From the NCBI GenBank assembly GCA_016936255.1, contig JAFGYE010000050.1, positions 47,069-111,068 on the forward strand: a stretch of DNA of 64,000 bases, in the 5' to 3' direction. Under the pieces are notes generated by a model that did no database searches, was not told where the DNA came from, and saw only the letters and a program-made list of their open reading frames with translations. Positions 9,366 through 18,734 of this stretch are shown here, piece by piece (within the stretch, counting starts at the first letter, position 1; every line of letters starts with the position of its first letter). The position numbers and the translations under genes are program-made. This stretch comes from Marinifilaceae bacterium (GTDB lineage: Bacteria > Bacteroidota > Bacteroidia > Bacteroidales > Marinifilaceae).

Positions 9366-9749
9366 TTAATAAAATTCTAAAAAGTTCTTAACCGACCCTA
9401 AATAGTAATCTTTCCAACCTTCAACAATCTCATCGTAAGCTTCATCAGGTATGTTGGTATGAGTTAGTTCAATCCGGGATCTTGAACCGGCTTTTTTTAT
9501 CAGCAAGGTCACAATTGATGGACTTTCAGTTTCTCCAAAGAACCACTCCTGAACTATCTTATAATCTTTTACAATCTCCAGATTAACACCTGTAATATCT
9601 CCTTCCCAAAGAGAGAAAATAGTGCCGGGGTTTTCATCCATTACAGCTGGATATCCGGTCCAAAGTTCAATTTGAAAAGAATTGGTTAGGGCATTATATA
9701 CTTCTTCCTGCGAGGAAGTGATTTCTAGGCTAAATGTGAATTCTTTCAT
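9366..9749 (-). CDS. SRPBCC/AHSA1-like START-domain protein
   Basis: A 127-residue protein of the SRPBCC (Bet v1/AHSA1-like) fold. Visible signs are the opening strand and helix (FSLEITSSQEEVYNALTN), the W-x-x-G-D central region (LWEGDITGVNLEI), the strand IVQEWFFGETESPSIV and a long C-terminal helix (DEIVEGWKDYYLGSVKNFLEFY region). These proteins bind hydrophobic ligands or act as Hsp90-type cochaperones; no specific ligand can be inferred. It is transcribed alone, convergent with the S4 operon. Confidence 0.8.
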   Translation of the reverse strand: MKEFTFSLEITSSQEEVYNALTNSFQIELWTGYPAVMDENPGTIFSLWEGDITGVNLEIVKDYKIVQEWFFGETESPSIVTLLIKKAGSRSRIELTHTNIPDEAYDEIVEGWKDYYLGSVKNFLEFY

Positions 9750-9852
9750 TTCATGTTATTTTTCAGTCTCAAAATTAATCTGAATAATAAGAATGTGGTA
9801 ACTTTTGTAAAAGAATTTTGCCCTTATCAAGGAAATCTATACGATAATAAAA

Positions 9853-9876
9853 AATTGTAATGTGGAGATTACAATT
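9853..9876. promoter_or_regulatory. 24-bp perfect inverted repeat upstream of the 2-oxoacid dehydrogenase operon
   Basis: Arms AATTGTAAT (9853-9861) and ATTACAATT (9868-9876) are exact reverse complements with a 6-base spacer. It lies about 40 bases before the predicted -7 element and lacks a T-tract, so it looks more like an operator than a terminator. The binding protein is unknown. Confidence 0.4.
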
Positions 9877-9914
9877 ATTAATAGCTTTAATAAATCTAAA
9901 TAAGAATAAATTTT

Positions 9915-9922
9915 TATATTTG
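9915..9922 (+). promoter_or_regulatory. Possible Bacteroidota -7 promoter element
   Basis: TATATTTG matches the TAnnTTTG consensus and sits 46 bases before the E2 start codon. No clear TTTG -33 element is seen at the right spacing, so this is tentative. Confidence 0.35.
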
Positions 9923-9968
9923 TATCGAAACATTTAAATATGATTATAAATATTAAACTATAAGTTAT

Positions 9969-11267
9969 ATGTCTAGCTTTGAAATCATAATGCCTAAGTT
10001 GGGCGAGAGCGTACAAGAAGCTACTATCACGAAAATGTTCGTGAAGTTGAATGATCAGGTGGAAGAAGATGATATGCTTTTTGAAATTGCAACAGATAAA
10101 GTGGATTCTGAAATACCTTGTCCGGTAGACGGAAAAGTAATTGAAATCCGATTTAAAGAAAATGACGTTGTTCCTGTTGGCGAAGTCGTTGCGATCATTG
10201 CCTTAGGTGATGCAGATGATGTAGAAGAACCAGTTAAAGCAAGCGTTAGCACTTCTGTATCCGAAACAATTCCTCAGGAAGCTGCAGGAAGTGTAAGTTC
10301 CTCTGATATTCAATCTGCTTCAGGCCGATTTTATTCTCCGCTTGTGAAAAGCATTGCGAAAAGTGAAAATATTACTGTTCAAGAGCTGGAAACAATTACT
10401 GGACATGGTACCGAGGGAAGAGTTCAAAAACAAGATGTTTTGGATTACTTGTCCAGTCGCAATGGAACAACTGTTTCTGCTCCTGAAGTTAAAACTGTTT
10501 CTGCTCCTGCTAAAGCTCCAGCAGCTGAAAAGCCTAAAGTTTCAATGTCAATTGGAGCACAGGATCAGATTGTGGAAATGGATCGTATGAGAAGAATCAT
10601 TGCCGATCACATGGTAATGTCGAAGCAAACCTCTCCGCATGTTACTGCCATGGTTGAAGCGGATGTTACCGATATGGTTAATTGGAGAAATAAAGTAAAG
10701 GATGAATTCTTTAAAAAAGAAGGAACCAAGATTACTTACATGCCGATTATTATAGAAGCTGTTTCTAAAGCTTTGCGTGAGTTTCCCGGAGTGAATGCTT
10801 CGGTTGACGGATACAACGTTATTCTCAGAAAGAATATTAATGTTGGTGTTGCGGTAGCTCTGCCAAGTGGAAACTTAATCGTGCCGGTAATAAAGAATTC
10901 AGATCAGAAAAACCTAATTGGTTTGGCAAATGATATGAATCGTTTGGCAACCGATGCACGAAATAATAAATTAAGTCCAGATGATATTCAGGGGGGGACA
11001 TTTACAATATCAAATTTTGGATCCTTCAAAAATGTAATGGGAACGCCAATTATCAATCAGCCACAGGTTGCAATTTTAGCAGTTGGAACCATAGAAAAGA
11101 AGCCTGCCGTAATTGAAACTCCAGCTGGAGATGCAATTGTTGTCCGCCAAAAAATGTTCTTGTCTCTTTCTTATGACCACCGTGTTGTAGATGGAGCTTT
11201 AGGTGGAGCATTTTTGCGAAGAATCGCAGATTATCTTGAAGATATTGATAGTAATAGAGCATTTTAA
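9969..11267 (+). CDS. Dihydrolipoamide acyltransferase E2 of a 2-oxoacid dehydrogenase complex (probably branched-chain)
   Basis: Core E2 subunit of 432 residues that transfers the acyl group from lipoamide to CoA. Domain order: one lipoyl domain (residues 1-78, lipoylated Lys in the EIATDKVDSE motif), an Ala/Pro-rich linker, a peripheral subunit-binding domain (SPLVKSIAKSENI to GRVQKQDVLDYL, about 120-160), a second Ala/Pro linker and the catalytic domain with the active-site motif DHRVVDG near the C-terminus. The gene ends 3 bases before the E1 gene. Substrate assignment to branched-chain keto acids rests on the fused E1 next door and could instead be pyruvate. Confidence 0.9.
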   Translation: MSSFEIIMPKLGESVQEATITKMFVKLNDQVEEDDMLFEIATDKVDSEIPCPVDGKVIEIRFKENDVVPVGEVVAIIALGDADDVEEPVKASVSTSVSETIPQEAAGSVSSSDIQSASGRFYSPLVKSIAKSENITVQELETITGHGTEGRVQKQDVLDYLSSRNGTTVSAPEVKTVSAPAKAPAAEKPKVSMSIGAQDQIVEMDRMRRIIADHMVMSKQTSPHVTAMVEADVTDMVNWRNKVKDEFFKKEGTKITYMPIIIEAVSKALREFPGVNASVDGYNVILRKNINVGVAVALPSGNLIVPVIKNSDQKNLIGLANDMNRLATDARNNKLSPDDIQGGTFTISNFGSFKNVMGTPIINQPQVAILAVGTIEKKPAVIETPAGDAIVVRQKMFLSLSYDHRVVDGALGGAFLRRIADYLEDIDSNRAF

Positions 11268-11270
11268 ATC

Positions 11271-13367
11271 ATGGAAACATTGGAAATAACATCCGTAGAA
11301 AATACTACAAACAAAACTGATAAGATGACTGAAAGTAAAAAGTTTAGCATAAAAAAAACCTCAAAGGAATTGCTTGGTCGTTGGTTTCATTTGATGACCT
11401 TGGGTAGAGCGTTGGACGAAAAAGCTCCAAACTACTTAAAGCAGGCAATAGGCTGGTCTTACCATGCTCCTTATGCCGGACATGATGGAATTCAATTGGC
11501 TATTGGGCAGGTATTCGATCGTAAAACAGATCACTTATTCCCTTACTACAGAGATATGCTCACCTCTATTTCGGCGGGTTTAACTGCTGAAGAGATCATT
11601 TTTAACGGGATATCAAAAGATACAGATGTAGCAGGTGGCGGTCGTCACATGTCGAATCACTTTGCAAAGCCTGAATGGAATGTTCACAATGTATCTTCCT
11701 GTACAGGAAATCATACTTTGCATGCAGTAGGTTTAGGCCGCGCAGTAAAAAAATACAAGCACAAAGGAGTTGTAATTAGTTCTCAGGGAGAATCGTCGGT
11801 ATCGGAAGGATATGTTTACGAGGCCATTAACGGAGCAACCAATGAGCAGCTTCCTGTAGTATTTGTATTTCAGGATAACGGATATGGAATTTCGGTTCCT
11901 AAGAAAGATCAGACAGCGAACAGAAAAGTTGCTGATAACTTCCGTGGAATGAAGTACCTGAAAATTATTCATTGTAACGGAAAAGATGTTTTCGATTCGA
12001 TGAATGCAATGACTGAAGCAAAACAAATTGCATTGGATACTTCAACTCCGGTAATTGTTCAGGCCAACTGTGTTCGTATGGGGTCGCATTCCAATTCCGA
12101 TAAGCATGAATTGTACCGCGATAATGCTGAATTAAACTACGTTACAGAATACGATCCATTGGCGAAGTACCGAAGGTTATTGGTTCGTTACAAGCGTTTT
12201 ACCGAAGAGGAACTGTTGGCTATTGAAGCAGAAGTGAAACTGGAAGTTAAAAAAGCGCATAAAGCAGGTTTAAGTGCACCGGATCCTGATCCGGCATCCA
12301 TTCACGATTTTGTGATTCCGGAACCTTATGTTTCTGAGAAATATCCAGAAGGGTTGCACAATTTCACCGGCAACAACAAAAAGTTGATTGAAGGATTGAA
12401 TGAGACACTAAAGGCAGAATTCCGTCTTAATCCAGATACTTTTATTTGGGGACAGGATATTGCCAATAAAGATAAAGGCGGGATTTTCAACGTTTCCAAA
12501 GGGATGCAGCAGGAATTTGGTAAAGACAGGGTATTTAATGCTCCAATTGCCGAAGATTACATCATGGGAACAGCAAATGGAATGAGCCGTTTCAACGATA
12601 AAATCAGAATTGTTGTTGAAGGAGCTGAATTTGCTGATTATTTTTGGCCTGCAATGGAGCAGTTTGTAGAAACAACTCACGAATATTGGAGAACAAAAGG
12701 ACAGTATTCACCGAATATCACAGTGCGTTTAGCATCTGGTGGATATATTGGCGGCGGATTGTATCACTCGCAAAATATTGAAGGAGCATTGGCAACTTTT
12801 CCGGGTGTTCGCATTGTTTACCCATCGTATGCTGATGATGCTGCAGGTTTGTTGCGTACTAGTATCCGTTCGAAGGGAATGACTGTGTTTATGGAGCCTA
12901 AGGCTTTGTATAACGATCCGAAAGCATCGGCTGCTGTACCTGATGACTTTGAAGTTCCGTTTGGAAAAGCAAGAGTACGAAGAGAAGGTGCTGATTTAAC
13001 GATCGTGACTTATGGAAATACAACCCATATGTGTGTTGAGGTGGCCGATAAGTTGGCCGAAGATACAGGAAAACAGGTTGAGGTAATTGATCTTCGCTCA
13101 TTGGTTCCGATGGATATAGAAACAATACTAAAATCGGTAGCGAAGACCAATAAAGTAATGGTTGTTCATGAAGACAAAGTATTTTCAGGATTTGGAGCTG
13201 AAATTTCGGCAACAATTACCGAAAAAGCTTTTGATAAATTGGATGCTCCGGTAAAACGTGTTGGATCTGAATTTACACCGGTTGGTTTCAATCGGATATT
13301 GGAAAAAGCAGTACTTCCAAATAATGATAAAATTTACGCTGCTGCAAAAGAGCTGATAGAGTATTAA
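11271..13367 (+). CDS. 2-oxoacid dehydrogenase E1, fused alpha and beta subunits (probably branched-chain)
   Basis: Thiamine-diphosphate-dependent decarboxylase of 698 residues. The alpha part (about 30-350) has the substrate channel and cofactor motif: GGGRHMSNHF, then GESSVSEGYVYEA ending in the N-G-Y-G-I-S segment. The beta part (about 365-698) begins at the GLNETLKAEF helix and contains the transketolase pyrimidine-binding and C-terminal domains (IAEDYIMGTANG, VTYGNTTHMC, VHEDKVFSGFGAEI). Fused alpha-beta E1 is typical of Bacteroidota branched-chain or pyruvate dehydrogenases. It follows E2 after 3 bases, so they form one transcript. No E3 (lipoamide dehydrogenase) gene is in the window. 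Confidence 0.88.
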   Translation: METLEITSVENTTNKTDKMTESKKFSIKKTSKELLGRWFHLMTLGRALDEKAPNYLKQAIGWSYHAPYAGHDGIQLAIGQVFDRKTDHLFPYYRDMLTSISAGLTAEEIIFNGISKDTDVAGGGRHMSNHFAKPEWNVHNVSSCTGNHTLHAVGLGRAVKKYKHKGVVISSQGESSVSEGYVYEAINGATNEQLPVVFVFQDNGYGISVPKKDQTANRKVADNFRGMKYLKIIHCNGKDVFDSMNAMTEAKQIALDTSTPVIVQANCVRMGSHSNSDKHELYRDNAELNYVTEYDPLAKYRRLLVRYKRFTEEELLAIEAEVKLEVKKAHKAGLSAPDPDPASIHDFVIPEPYVSEKYPEGLHNFTGNNKKLIEGLNETLKAEFRLNPDTFIWGQDIANKDKGGIFNVSKGMQQEFGKDRVFNAPIAEDYIMGTANGMSRFNDKIRIVVEGAEFADYFWPAMEQFVETTHEYWRTKGQYSPNITVRLASGGYIGGGLYHSQNIEGALATFPGVRIVYPSYADDAAGLLRTSIRSKGMTVFMEPKALYNDPKASAAVPDDFEVPFGKARVRREGADLTIVTYGNTTHMCVEVADKLAEDTGKQVEVIDLRSLVPMDIETILKSVAKTNKVMVVHEDKVFSGFGAEISATITEKAFDKLDAPVKRVGSEFTPVGFNRILEKAVLPNNDKIYAAAKELIEY

Positions 13368-13375
13368 TAGCAGAT

Positions 13376-13452
13376 TAGGAGATATAAGCTATGAGATTTG
13401 AGACATTTTTAAAGCGCTCAATTTTTTTCTCATCTCTCAGTTCTCACATCTA
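13376..13452. repeat. Degenerate TCTCA/ATCT-type spacer repeat
   Basis: The spacer before the flavodoxin gene has a purine-rich left arm (GATATAAGCTATGAGATTTG) and a complementary pyrimidine-rich right arm (TCTCATCTCTCAGTTCTCAC). The same kind of sequence recurs in the ilv/leu spacers near 31262, 31825 and 38818. Confidence 0.5.
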
Positions 13453-13467
13453 AAACCCAAAGATAAA

Positions 13468-13977
13468 ATGAAAAAAATAGGTTTATTCTATAGTTTCAAT
13501 ACGAACAAAACAGCTAAGAATGCTGAGAAAATAAAGAAAGCTTTCGGGACTTCTGCCGAGGTGGAAAGCGTAAATGTTGAGGAAGTTGACGAAGAAATGT
13601 TTCTTGCTTACGATAATTTAATATTAGGTGTTCCAACATGGTTCGATGGTGAATTGCCAAACTATTGGGACGAGTTTATGCCTGCTATTGAGGATCTAAA
13701 GCTAAAAGGCAAAACAGTTGCTTTGTTTGGTTTAGGCGATCAGGTTGGATATCCTGAAAATTTTGTAGATGCAATTGGTCTTTTGGCAATTGCACTGGAA
13801 GAACGAGGAGCAAAAGTAATTGGATTGACTTCTCCGGAAGGCTATAAATTTGAAAAGTCTGTTGCTTTACGCGATGGCAAATTCTTAGGTTTGGCTCTCG
13901 ATATCGAGAATCAGGCAGGTTTGTCAAACGAAAGAATTGAAGCTTGGGTAGAGCAATTAAAAAAAGAGTTTAAATAG
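13468..13977 (+). CDS. fldA: Long-chain flavodoxin
   Basis: FMN-binding electron carrier of 169 residues. The 60s loop carries the flavin-stacking Trp (VPTWFDGELPNYWDEF), the 90s loop is GLGDQVGYPENFVDAIG, and the ~20-residue insertion of long-chain flavodoxins is present. The phosphate loop is unusual: SFNTNKT in place of the common S-x-x-T-G-N-T, so the Ser/Thr ligands are kept but the Gly is Asn. It follows the E1 gene by 100 bases and may share its transcript. Electron partners cannot be read from the context; pyruvate:flavodoxin oxidoreductase is the usual one. Confidence 0.88.
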   Translation: MKKIGLFYSFNTNKTAKNAEKIKKAFGTSAEVESVNVEEVDEEMFLAYDNLILGVPTWFDGELPNYWDEFMPAIEDLKLKGKTVALFGLGDQVGYPENFVDAIGLLAIALEERGAKVIGLTSPEGYKFEKSVALRDGKFLGLALDIENQAGLSNERIEAWVEQLKKEFK

Positions 13978-14005
13978 ATTCCTTTATTGTAATTAAATAG
14001 TTGAC

Positions 14006-14035
14006 AGGCTTCTCCGAAAGGGGAAGCTTTTTTTT
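14006..14035 (+). terminator. Intrinsic terminator after the flavodoxin gene
   Basis: A 10-bp stem with two wobble pairs (AGGCTTCTCC at 14006-14015, GGGGAAGCTT at 14020-14029), a GAAA tetraloop and a run of T's. Confidence 0.85.
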
Positions 14036-14138
14036 GTGGATAGAATCACGGAATAATTTTTTCAAATTATTTTTTTGTGATATTATTATGTTTTTCTATT
14101 TTTAAAAGCTTCTAACTTTAATTTCAAGTATTGTCCCA

Positions 14139-15668
14139 ATGAAAAATATTAATCAATGTCCTTCAGGATTAATTTATAATGGTTTATCCATTGTCTATTT
14201 ACATTCCTTTTCGATAGGAAATAAAGTGAAATTTGATGATCAACATGTATTTGTTGAAACCCTTACTAATTCTATTGACCATCAAATTTTTAATTTGCAG
14301 GGACTTGGTGATGAGAAGTTAATTTGCAGGTACAAATTGAAAGGTTTCAGAACCATTATAAAACTTGAAGATAATGGCTCTGAGATCAATGGATATGTGC
14401 ATGTTGAAGCATCTTTATTTTTTAATAATACAGTATGTATTTCCTATCGGTTGGTGATTGATTCAACCAAAGATTTAGACTGGGATCATGAAGGTTTTTG
14501 TGAATCAAGTACTTCATTAAATACTGATGAGCTAATTGCGCTTGCAGGAATCCCATTGGCTACTGAGCATTGGTCGCAAAATGGAGATTTGGATTGTTCT
14601 GATATAGATAACGATGTTGAAAGCATCAGTATCTCAGAATTGTATCTTGATGAATCGACCAACTGGTTAGATATTCCTGTTGAAAAAACGGGTAAGAAAG
14701 AGGTATTTTTAAAAGTTCTTGAGCGATACAAATTTTTGTTTACTAAGAGCAATTCCGAAAGTTCGATAGTTGATCCAATATATGTTTTTATTGATGTTTG
14801 GGAGAATGTTGGTCATCAGCAGGGAATAAGCTTTGCAAAAATGGCTGAAGATGAAATTATCGAACATATCGAAAATCATCATCAATCTGAAATGATAGGC
14901 TTGCTTACTCTTTATCCGTATGAATGGCCCTATCGGTTGAGTTCTGATTTTGAAGAGATATGTGGAAAGAATATTGCTATTGACACAGATGATCTTGTTT
15001 TAGCAAATCAAAATATTTGTATTGTATTTGGGACTTATGGTTTAAGAGGGAAGGATTCGCCAACCGATTGGAAAGAGCATTTGGCCGAAAGAGCAAAATA
15101 TCATGTGTCTTGGCCTGAATATTTGTTGATTGTTGAAATGATAATCGCTAAGAAACAAGCAATAAATAATGCTCTTTCTCATTTTATCAATAACACAATT
15201 AAGGTGTCCCGACAAAAAAACACACGCAAATTGATCGAAGAAAATGCCTTGCTTACACTTGAAATATCAAATACCTTATTAAAGCTTGATGCAGTAAGAT
15301 TTTCCCGATTTGTTTCTCATAAAATTATGTATGAGCGTACGGAGAAAAGACTTGGTTTGGAGAGAGATTACAATCAGTTACAGAATGCAATTAGTCAAAT
15401 TGACCAATCTTTAAATAATGTGACAAACAGCAGGGAGATAAAGCAAGCAAATTTATTAAATCTCATTTTAGGAATTATTTCGGTAGCCTCGCTTTTTAGT
15501 ATTTTACTGACTCCGGCAGAATTGCCGTTTTTTAAGGCAATTGCTGCCGATGAAAGGCTTGCATTCAATGGAGGTGTAACAATTATCATCCTTACATTTT
15601 TATTAATATTTTTAAGTGTCGTGTTTGGTGCATTCAGACTGATTAGAACTATTTTTTATAGAAAATAA
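14139..15668 (+). CDS. Uncharacterised membrane protein with two C-terminal helices
   Basis: I do not recognise this 509-residue protein. It has no signal peptide. The first ~360 residues appear soluble and mixed alpha/beta. Residues ~340-430 are helical and likely coiled coil (EENALLTLEISNTLLKLDAV ... NQLQNAISQIDQSLNNV). Two membrane segments follow (LNLILGIISVASLFSILL and VTIIILTFLLIFLSVVFGAF), separated by a short loop, with a basic end. A coiled coil plus two terminal helices recalls CorA-like transporters, but the GMN motif is absent, so I do not assign it. Its stop overlaps the next gene's start (TAATG), which implies translational coupling with a GNAT enzyme. Confidence 0.6.
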   Translation: MKNINQCPSGLIYNGLSIVYLHSFSIGNKVKFDDQHVFVETLTNSIDHQIFNLQGLGDEKLICRYKLKGFRTIIKLEDNGSEINGYVHVEASLFFNNTVCISYRLVIDSTKDLDWDHEGFCESSTSLNTDELIALAGIPLATEHWSQNGDLDCSDIDNDVESISISELYLDESTNWLDIPVEKTGKKEVFLKVLERYKFLFTKSNSESSIVDPIYVFIDVWENVGHQQGISFAKMAEDEIIEHIENHHQSEMIGLLTLYPYEWPYRLSSDFEEICGKNIAIDTDDLVLANQNICIVFGTYGLRGKDSPTDWKEHLAERAKYHVSWPEYLLIVEMIIAKKQAINNALSHFINNTIKVSRQKNTRKLIEENALLTLEISNTLLKLDAVRFSRFVSHKIMYERTEKRLGLERDYNQLQNAISQIDQSLNNVTNSREIKQANLLNLILGIISVASLFSILLTPAELPFFKAIAADERLAFNGGVTIIILTFLLIFLSVVFGAFRLIRTIFYRK

Positions 15669-16153
15669 TGATACGTAAAGCAACAGAGCACGATAAGGAA
15701 CAGATTGTTAATCTGTTTTGTGAAAACATAAAGAAGCAAAAATCTTATATATCTCATGGTGAAATACAAATGGGAATTGCTTTGGATACAGGAATATTGG
15801 CTGAAAATTATTCTTTGCTATGGAAAGAATATTTAGATGCCCAAATGAATGAGTTTAAGGATACGGTTTTAGTTTCGGAAGAAAACGGGATTGTAAATGG
15901 GTTTATTATTGGAGAAATTGCGAAGGATCGAAATGAATGTTTTGGTGTAATTTGTGATATTGTGGTTGATCAATCATGCCGGAATATGGGCGTTGGAGTC
16001 TTGTTGTTGGAGTCATTAATAAGCACTTATCAATCTAAAGGTGTTACCGATTACTATTTAGAATCTGGAATTAATAATCATGAGGCTCATCAGTTTTTCG
16101 AAAAGATGGGATTCGGGAAAGTTTCAGTTATTTATCGGAGGAAGGATACGTGA
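15668..16153 (+). CDS. GNAT-family N-acetyltransferase
   Basis: A 161-residue acyltransferase using acetyl-CoA. The CoA pyrophosphate-binding motif A is clear (CDIVVDQSCRNMGVGVLLLE, with R-N-M-G-V-G at ~108-113), followed by the NHEAHQFFEKMGF motif B region. The substrate is unknown. The ATG shares a base with the stop codon of the preceding membrane-protein gene, so the two are probably made together. Confidence 0.82.
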   Translation: MIRKATEHDKEQIVNLFCENIKKQKSYISHGEIQMGIALDTGILAENYSLLWKEYLDAQMNEFKDTVLVSEENGIVNGFIIGEIAKDRNECFGVICDIVVDQSCRNMGVGVLLLESLISTYQSKGVTDYYLESGINNHEAHQFFEKMGFGKVSVIYRRKDT

Positions 16154-16518
16154 AATTGCAATCGGAATTGTAGTGAAATTTAATTAGAACCTTTTTAAAT
16201 CAGTTGTATAAGCTGTCATCTCCAATTACAGGTCCGAAAAAAATTATAGATTTACCACGTCGAGAAAAACTTATGAATAGAATTATTCCCATACTACACA
16301 AACATTCCTACAAAGGCCTCTACGAATGCTGGATTTGTTGATCCAGCCTTTTCCATTTTTATTCAACCCGAAGTTTTCTTGCTTAGCCTAACTACCTAAA
16401 ATTCATACTTGGTTGATGATATTCTGCACGGTATCAATTGATGTGACGTTTACTATTTTAATGTGGCATCAGTAGATTGCGGTATTTGACTCAAAACTCA
16501 ACAAACACTAAAAAAAAC
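16154..16518. other. Intergenic stretch with one terminator
   Basis: The only structure I can support in these 365 bases is the hairpin at 16328-16352. No small gene or recognisable promoter stands out. Confidence 0.5.
16328..16352 (+). terminator. Probable terminator after the GNAT gene
   Basis: A perfect 7-bp stem (GCTGGAT at 16328-16334, ATCCAGC at 16341-16347) with a 6-nt loop is followed by CTTTT. Confidence 0.55.
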
Positions 16519-18699
16519 ATGAAAAAACTGACACTTATTTTATTTGCTCTGTTAAGCCTGACTCTGGTGCAGGCACAAAAGAGTTTCACACTTGAAGATA
16601 TCACCAATAATGGAACCTTCCACGCCCGTTCGGTTTACGGATTACGGTCTATGAACAGCGGAGAGTCTTATACCGTTTTAAAACAGGGAATTCGAATTGA
16701 GAAATTTTCTTACGCTACAGGCGAATCTGAAGAAATAATTTTCGATTTAGCAGAAGTTGGTACTGATAAAATTAAAAGAATAGATTCTTACCAGTTCTCT
16801 TCCGATGAGCGTAAGATTTTGATTGCAAGTAATCGTCAGAATATTTACCGACATTCTTATTCCGCAGAATTTTATGTGTACGACCGCGATAAAAAGACTT
16901 TGGAAGCTTTGTCGGCAGGCAGACAGCAATTGGCTGATTTTTCACCTTCCGGCGATCAGATTTGTTTTTTTAGAGACAACAATCTCTTTATAAAAGATCT
17001 TCAGAAGAAGAAAGAGGTTCAGATTACCTTCGATGGAAAATACAATCACATTATTAACGGAGCGCCAGATTGGGTTTATGAGGAAGAGTTTTCCTTCAGT
17101 CAGGCATACCAATGGTCGCCCGACGGCAAACGAATTGCCTTTATGCGTTTTGATGAGAGCAAGGTGAAACAGTTCAATATGACTGTTTTTAAAGGAACCA
17201 ATCCTGAGAAAACAGAGAATGCCTTGTATCCCGAAAATTATACGTTTAAATACCCAAAAGCAGGAGAAGATAATTCTATTGTGAGTGTTCATGTTTACGA
17301 TTTGCAATCAGCAGTAACTAAAACAATGGATATTGGAGAAGAAACCGACCAATACATTCCGAGAATGCAATGGACACAAGATCCAAAAGTGTTGAGCATT
17401 GTCAGAATGAACCGCCATCAGAATCATTATGAGCTTTTGTTGGCTGATGCAGCAAGCGGAAAATCCAAATTATTGTACGAAGAGAAGAACAAAGCATGGA
17501 TTGATATTAACGATGACTTGAGCTTTTTGAAGGATGGGAAACATTTTATTTTCACCAGTGAAAAGTCTGGATTCAATCACATTTATTTGTACGATTTGCA
17601 GGGAAATCCGGTTAGACAAATAACCAGTGGCGATTGGGAGGTCACCCGGTTTTTAGGTTACGATGAGTCAAGCAAACTATTTTATTATCAGGCGGCAGCA
17701 GTATCTCCTTTGCAACGCGAAATTTATGCTGTAGATATCAAAGGAAAGAAAACCACTTTGCTTAGCGCGGACAAAGGAAGTAATACTGCAAATTTTAGCA
17801 AAGGATTCAAATATTACATCAACTACTTTTCGGGTAATGAGCAACCTGTTTTGGTGACTTTGCACAATGCAAAAGGAAAATTGATCCGCACGTTGGAAGA
17901 GAACCAGGATCTTAAAAAAAGAATGCAGGAGTTCAAATTGCCAAAACGTGAGTTTTTTAGCTTTACAACCTCCGAAGGTGTTGAGTTGAACGCCTGGATG
18001 ATGAAGCCGGTTGATTTTGATAGCAGCAAGGAATATCCTGCTTTGTTAACCTTTTATAGCGGTCCGGGTTCACAGGAAGTGCTGGATCGTTACAGTTTCG
18101 ATTGGTCGGATTATTTGGCACAAGAAGGATTTGTGGTGGTTTGTGTCGATAACCGGGGAACAGGTGGCAGAGGAGAAAAATTCAAGAAGTGCACCTATAT
18201 GCAAATTCAGAATCTGGAAGCCATCGACCTGATTGAAACAGGAAAGTACATGGCAAAACAGCCTTTTATTGCTGCCGATAAAATTGGCGTGTATGGCTGG
18301 AGTTTTGGCGGACAAATGTCTTCTTTGTGCATGTTTCGCGGAGCAGATGTGTTTGCTGCAGGAATTGCTGTTGCGCCGGTAACTACCTATCGTTATTACG
18401 ATAGTGTTTATTCGGAAAGATACTTGCGCACACCGCAGGAAAATCCGAAAGGATACGATGAATATGCTCCTATTTACTTCGCAGATCAATTAAAAGGAAA
18501 ATTTTTACTGGTACATGGAACTGCAGACGATAATGTGCACATGCAGAATACTCTGGAGCTGGCCGAAGAGCTGGTTCAACACAACAAAAAATTTCAGATG
18601 CATTTGTACACCAACCGAAATCATGGCATTTATGGCGGGAATACCCGTTTTCACTTGTTTGGTATGATGACCGATTTTTTAAAGGAGAATCTTAAGTAA
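16519..18699 (+). CDS. Dipeptidyl peptidase IV-like serine peptidase (S9B), exported
   Basis: Periplasmic or surface exopeptidase of 726 residues that releases X-Pro/X-Ala dipeptides. ATG 16519 is preferred to an in-frame TTG at 16477 because it starts a clean signal peptide (MKKLTLILFALLSLTLVQAQ). A beta-propeller (about 40-450) contains the S9B double-Glu signature DWVYEEEF, which anchors the substrate N-terminus. The alpha/beta hydrolase domain has Ser ~595 in GWSFGG, Asp ~670 in TADDNVH and His ~702 in NRNHGIYG, with spacing as in DPP IV. The gene is monocistronic. Confidence 0.92.
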   Translation: MKKLTLILFALLSLTLVQAQKSFTLEDITNNGTFHARSVYGLRSMNSGESYTVLKQGIRIEKFSYATGESEEIIFDLAEVGTDKIKRIDSYQFSSDERKILIASNRQNIYRHSYSAEFYVYDRDKKTLEALSAGRQQLADFSPSGDQICFFRDNNLFIKDLQKKKEVQITFDGKYNHIINGAPDWVYEEEFSFSQAYQWSPDGKRIAFMRFDESKVKQFNMTVFKGTNPEKTENALYPENYTFKYPKAGEDNSIVSVHVYDLQSAVTKTMDIGEETDQYIPRMQWTQDPKVLSIVRMNRHQNHYELLLADAASGKSKLLYEEKNKAWIDINDDLSFLKDGKHFIFTSEKSGFNHIYLYDLQGNPVRQITSGDWEVTRFLGYDESSKLFYYQAAAVSPLQREIYAVDIKGKKTTLLSADKGSNTANFSKGFKYYINYFSGNEQPVLVTLHNAKGKLIRTLEENQDLKKRMQEFKLPKREFFSFTTSEGVELNAWMMKPVDFDSSKEYPALLTFYSGPGSQEVLDRYSFDWSDYLAQEGFVVVCVDNRGTGGRGEKFKKCTYMQIQNLEAIDLIETGKYMAKQPFIAADKIGVYGWSFGGQMSSLCMFRGADVFAAGIAVAPVTTYRYYDSVYSERYLRTPQENPKGYDEYAPIYFADQLKGKFLLVHGTADDNVHMQNTLELAEELVQHNKKFQMHLYTNRNHGIYGGNTRFHLFGMMTDFLKENLK

Positions 18700-18734
18700 G
18701 AACGAGAAAGTGTGATATTCAATCGTGTTTCTTA

